64,000 bases of DNA from Enterocloster hominis (ex Liu et al. 2021) (GTDB lineage Bacteria > Bacillota > Clostridia > Lachnospirales > Lachnospiraceae), in contig JACRTJ010000008.1 of assembly GCA_014385265.1 (NCBI GenBank), positions 62,001-126,000 on the forward strand, written 5' to 3'. Both the position numbers and the translations under genes were made by a program. This document shows, in pieces, positions 62,168 through 64,000 of this stretch (position 1 is the stretch's first letter; every line of letters begins with the position of its first letter). The notes below the pieces were generated by a model. That model worked only from the letters and a program-made list of their open reading frames with translations. It was not told the DNA's origin and made no database searches.

Positions 62168-64000
62168 GTGAGAAACAGGCAAACGATGAAACAGGCAGGA
62201 GCGCTTCTGCTCTCTCTGGCCATCATAGGCGGGACGGTGTTCCCGGCCGGTCAGATCCGGGCAGCAGCGGAGACAAAGCAGCCAGAAAACGGCATGAAAG
62301 CAGCCACCGTTTCCGATGCGGAGAAAATTCCTGGAACAACAGTCCCGGGGCTTTTATCCAGACGGCCGGAAACGATGGGGAAAAAACGGAGCAGCGGCGG
62401 AGAGGTCTATGTTTCCGCTTCCTCCAGCAATGCCCGGTGGGATTCGGGAGCAGGGACTGAGGAGGATCCATATATTTCTCTGGCTTATGCAGTGGACCAG
62501 GCAGAGGATGGGGATACTATCTGTCTGATGTCAGATCTTACTGAGACGAAAAGCGCCAGGTTCTGGGATAAGGATCTGACCATTGACGGACAGGGCCATA
62601 CGGTTTTCCGGGGAGATGGCTTTGAAAAGGCGCAGGACCTGGCCAGAGGCGGTTATCATCCAGCTATGATCGAGGTGGGAGGAACAAGGCCGGGCGAGGC
62701 GCAGACCGCGTCCCTGACACTGACGGATATCGTTCTGGACGATGGCGGAAAGACCGAGGGTGTGAACTTTAAACAGGCCTCCACGGATGGAAAGGGAGGA
62801 AATGAAAGTCTGGTACAGGACGCCATTGTGGCGACCTATAACGGAACGGCAGAGATCATACTGGCTTCCGGGGCCACCCTTCGGAATTTTGGAGGAATGT
62901 CAGCGGTCCGGCTTTCCGGCGGTGACCTGGTGATGGAGGATGGGAGCCAGATCTGTGATGATACGGACGGTGTTGCTGACAGGACGAAGGAGAAGGGGGA
63001 TTACGGAGCCGCGGGAGCTGTATGGATCCAGGGCGGCAGCTTCCGGATGGAGGCCGGAGCGGAGATCAGCCATATGCGCGGCCGCGCCGTTTACCTGGAC
63101 GGCGGCAGCGCGGAGATCGGCGGATCGATCTCTGATATACGGTCAGATAAGGACATGTGGCAGGGAGGAGCAGGCGCGGCTGTCCATGTACGGAATGAAG
63201 GAACAGCGGTCCTTTCCCAGAGCGGCAGCATTAAGGGGATCGCAGGAGAGAGTGCAGAGCATACGGTCATTGATACAGCCAGCGGAGATTTTGAGGCCGT
63301 ATCGGGATCAGAGATCTCCGGCTGCCGGGACATTATGGTGGCCAGCGCCAATGACTATGAAAACGATTATGTCCATAAAATGCTGCTCAACGGCCTTATC
63401 TCCGATTGTACCACAAAGGACTCTCTGATGCGCAGCTGGTATGCGGAGATCACAGTGGGCCCCACCGGCCAGGTGACAGGCTGTACGGCAACGGGAGAGG
63501 GAGGACTCTTGTATACACACAATGGTTCCAGATACGTATTTGAAGGAAAGATCACTGGAAATACGGCCCTCAAGGGGATCGTCTATCTGGCCAACCAGGG
63601 CGGAGGAAGAGTATCTGCCCGGATGCTGGAGGGAGCAGAGATCAGCAATAACAAGGGCCTGGGCATTAAGGTGAACAATGGCGCCCTGCTGACTATGGAG
63701 GGAGGAAAAATCTCGGGCAATACGGGAGCCGGGATTGAGGTGAAAGGAAAAACCGAAAAAAAGGGAGCAGCCTTTATTATGAACGGTGGAGAGATCTCCG
63801 GAAACGGCAGTTATGGGATCTCGTATGCCAATGCAGGAGAATCTGTTGTGGAGCTCAACGGCGGAACGGTTTTTGGAAATGGGAGCAGAGCGCAGATCTC
63901 AGTAACAGGAGGAAGCTCCAACGACAAAAACGAGTTCATCCATATTAAACCAGGAACACTGGCGGGAAACCGGGAAATTTATCTTTCAGCCGGAACGATG
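62168..64000 (+). CDS. Secreted beta-helix surface protein (N-terminal 611 residues, 3' end beyond window)
   Basis: This large exported protein begins with a signal peptide (MRNRQTMKQAGALLLSLAIIG, cleavage likely after IRAAA). A polar spacer and a VYVSASSSNARWDSG segment follow. Then comes a long parallel beta-helix type region: EDGDTICLMSDLTETKSA, a DLTIDGQGHTVF entry, and many short repeats with GGxISGNxG or GGSxxIGGSIS turns. No anchor is visible because the gene continues past the window. GTG 62168 has GAAGG upstream; ATG 62186 is the alternative. The role is perhaps adhesion or glycan binding, which is inference. Confidence 0.8.
   Translation, partial: MRNRQTMKQAGALLLSLAIIGGTVFPAGQIRAAAETKQPENGMKAATVSDAEKIPGTTVPGLLSRRPETMGKKRSSGGEVYVSASSSNARWDSGAGTEEDPYISLAYAVDQAEDGDTICLMSDLTETKSARFWDKDLTIDGQGHTVFRGDGFEKAQDLARGGYHPAMIEVGGTRPGEAQTASLTLTDIVLDDGGKTEGVNFKQASTDGKGGNESLVQDAIVATYNGTAEIILASGATLRNFGGMSAVRLSGGDLVMEDGSQICDDTDGVADRTKEKGDYGAAGAVWIQGGSFRMEAGAEISHMRGRAVYLDGGSAEIGGSISDIRSDKDMWQGGAGAAVHVRNEGTAVLSQSGSIKGIAGESAEHTVIDTASGDFEAVSGSEISGCRDIMVASANDYENDYVHKMLLNGLISDCTTKDSLMRSWYAEITVGPTGQVTGCTATGEGGLLYTHNGSRYVFEGKITGNTALKGIVYLANQGGGRVSARMLEGAEISNNKGLGIKVNNGALLTMEGGKISGNTGAGIEVKGKTEKKGAAFIMNGGEISGNGSYGISYANAGESVVELNGGTVFGNGSRAQISVTGGSSNDKNEFIHIKPGTLAGNREIYLSAGTM

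Overview
The window comes from a bacterial chromosome of the class Clostridia. The most likely family is Lachnospiraceae (Enterocloster, Hungatella or Lachnoclostridium relatives), judged from protein families and gene style, not from a marker gene. Base composition is near or a little above half GC by eye. Almost every gene has a strong AGGAGG-type ribosome site. Genes sit in short operons ended by U-tailed hairpins, and there are many peptide and organic-acid uptake genes and several ISLre2/IS1182-type elements. No rRNA, tRNA or CRISPR array was seen.

Layout. 1-9.6 kb: the start of a DNA glycosylase, ftsH overlapping a secreted subtilisin, ilvE, a flavin oxidoreductase with an MFS carrier, and two LysR regulators. 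9.7-19.9 kb: an Opp-type peptide ABC transporter, followed without a break by two tandem L-2-amino-thiazoline-4-carboxylate (ATC) hydrolase-like proteins and an M20 amidohydrolase, then an L-cysteine desulfidase. Together these look like an import, ring opening, decarbamoylation and desulfuration route for a cyclised or modified cysteine; this is the best candidate for an undescribed system. 20.2-31.2 kb: a second, paralogous Opp operon behind a consensus promoter, then two S9 oligopeptidases with a multiply damaged substrate-binding-protein pseudogene between them. 31.2-35.2 kb: an NSS symporter, and an ion/organic-acid transporter with a cytidylate-kinase-like protein.

35.2-41.1 kb: a short repeat cluster, an orphan PD-(D/E)XK nuclease-like gene, and a LysR divergent from DUF6282 hydrolase, MatC/SLC13-like transporter and isocitrate dehydrogenase. 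41.2-44.7 kb: a GNAT acetyltransferase, a YheO/DauR-type regulator, and a complete ISLre2 element (22/23 terminal repeats, 9-bp target duplication) inserted in the last codons of a small signal-anchored protein. 44.8-51.0 kb: a possible small RNA, a Crp/Fnr regulator, thioredoxin, a ThiE-ThiD fusion, xpt, and an LTA-synthase-like protein.

51.0-53.6 kb is a decayed, AT-richer island: two gene remnants, an AAA/DUF4143 ATPase behind a palindromic operator, a truncated YobI-like P-loop NTPase, and an IS1182 transposase relic. 53.6-59.7 kb is a second peptide module: OPT transporter, AroM and DUF1177 genes divergent from an M20 ArgE/DapE-type deacylase and a LysR. The window ends with the UPF0340-pncB operon and the first 611 residues of a large secreted beta-helix surface protein.

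The common theme is peptide and amino-acid scavenging: two Opp systems, an OPT carrier, two S9 peptidases, a subtilisin, two M20 hydrolases, cysteine desulfidase, branched-chain aminotransferase, and five LysR regulators placed beside these modules. Starts were chosen from ribosome-site spacing and often differ from the longest open frame. All family assignments were made by eye from motifs.
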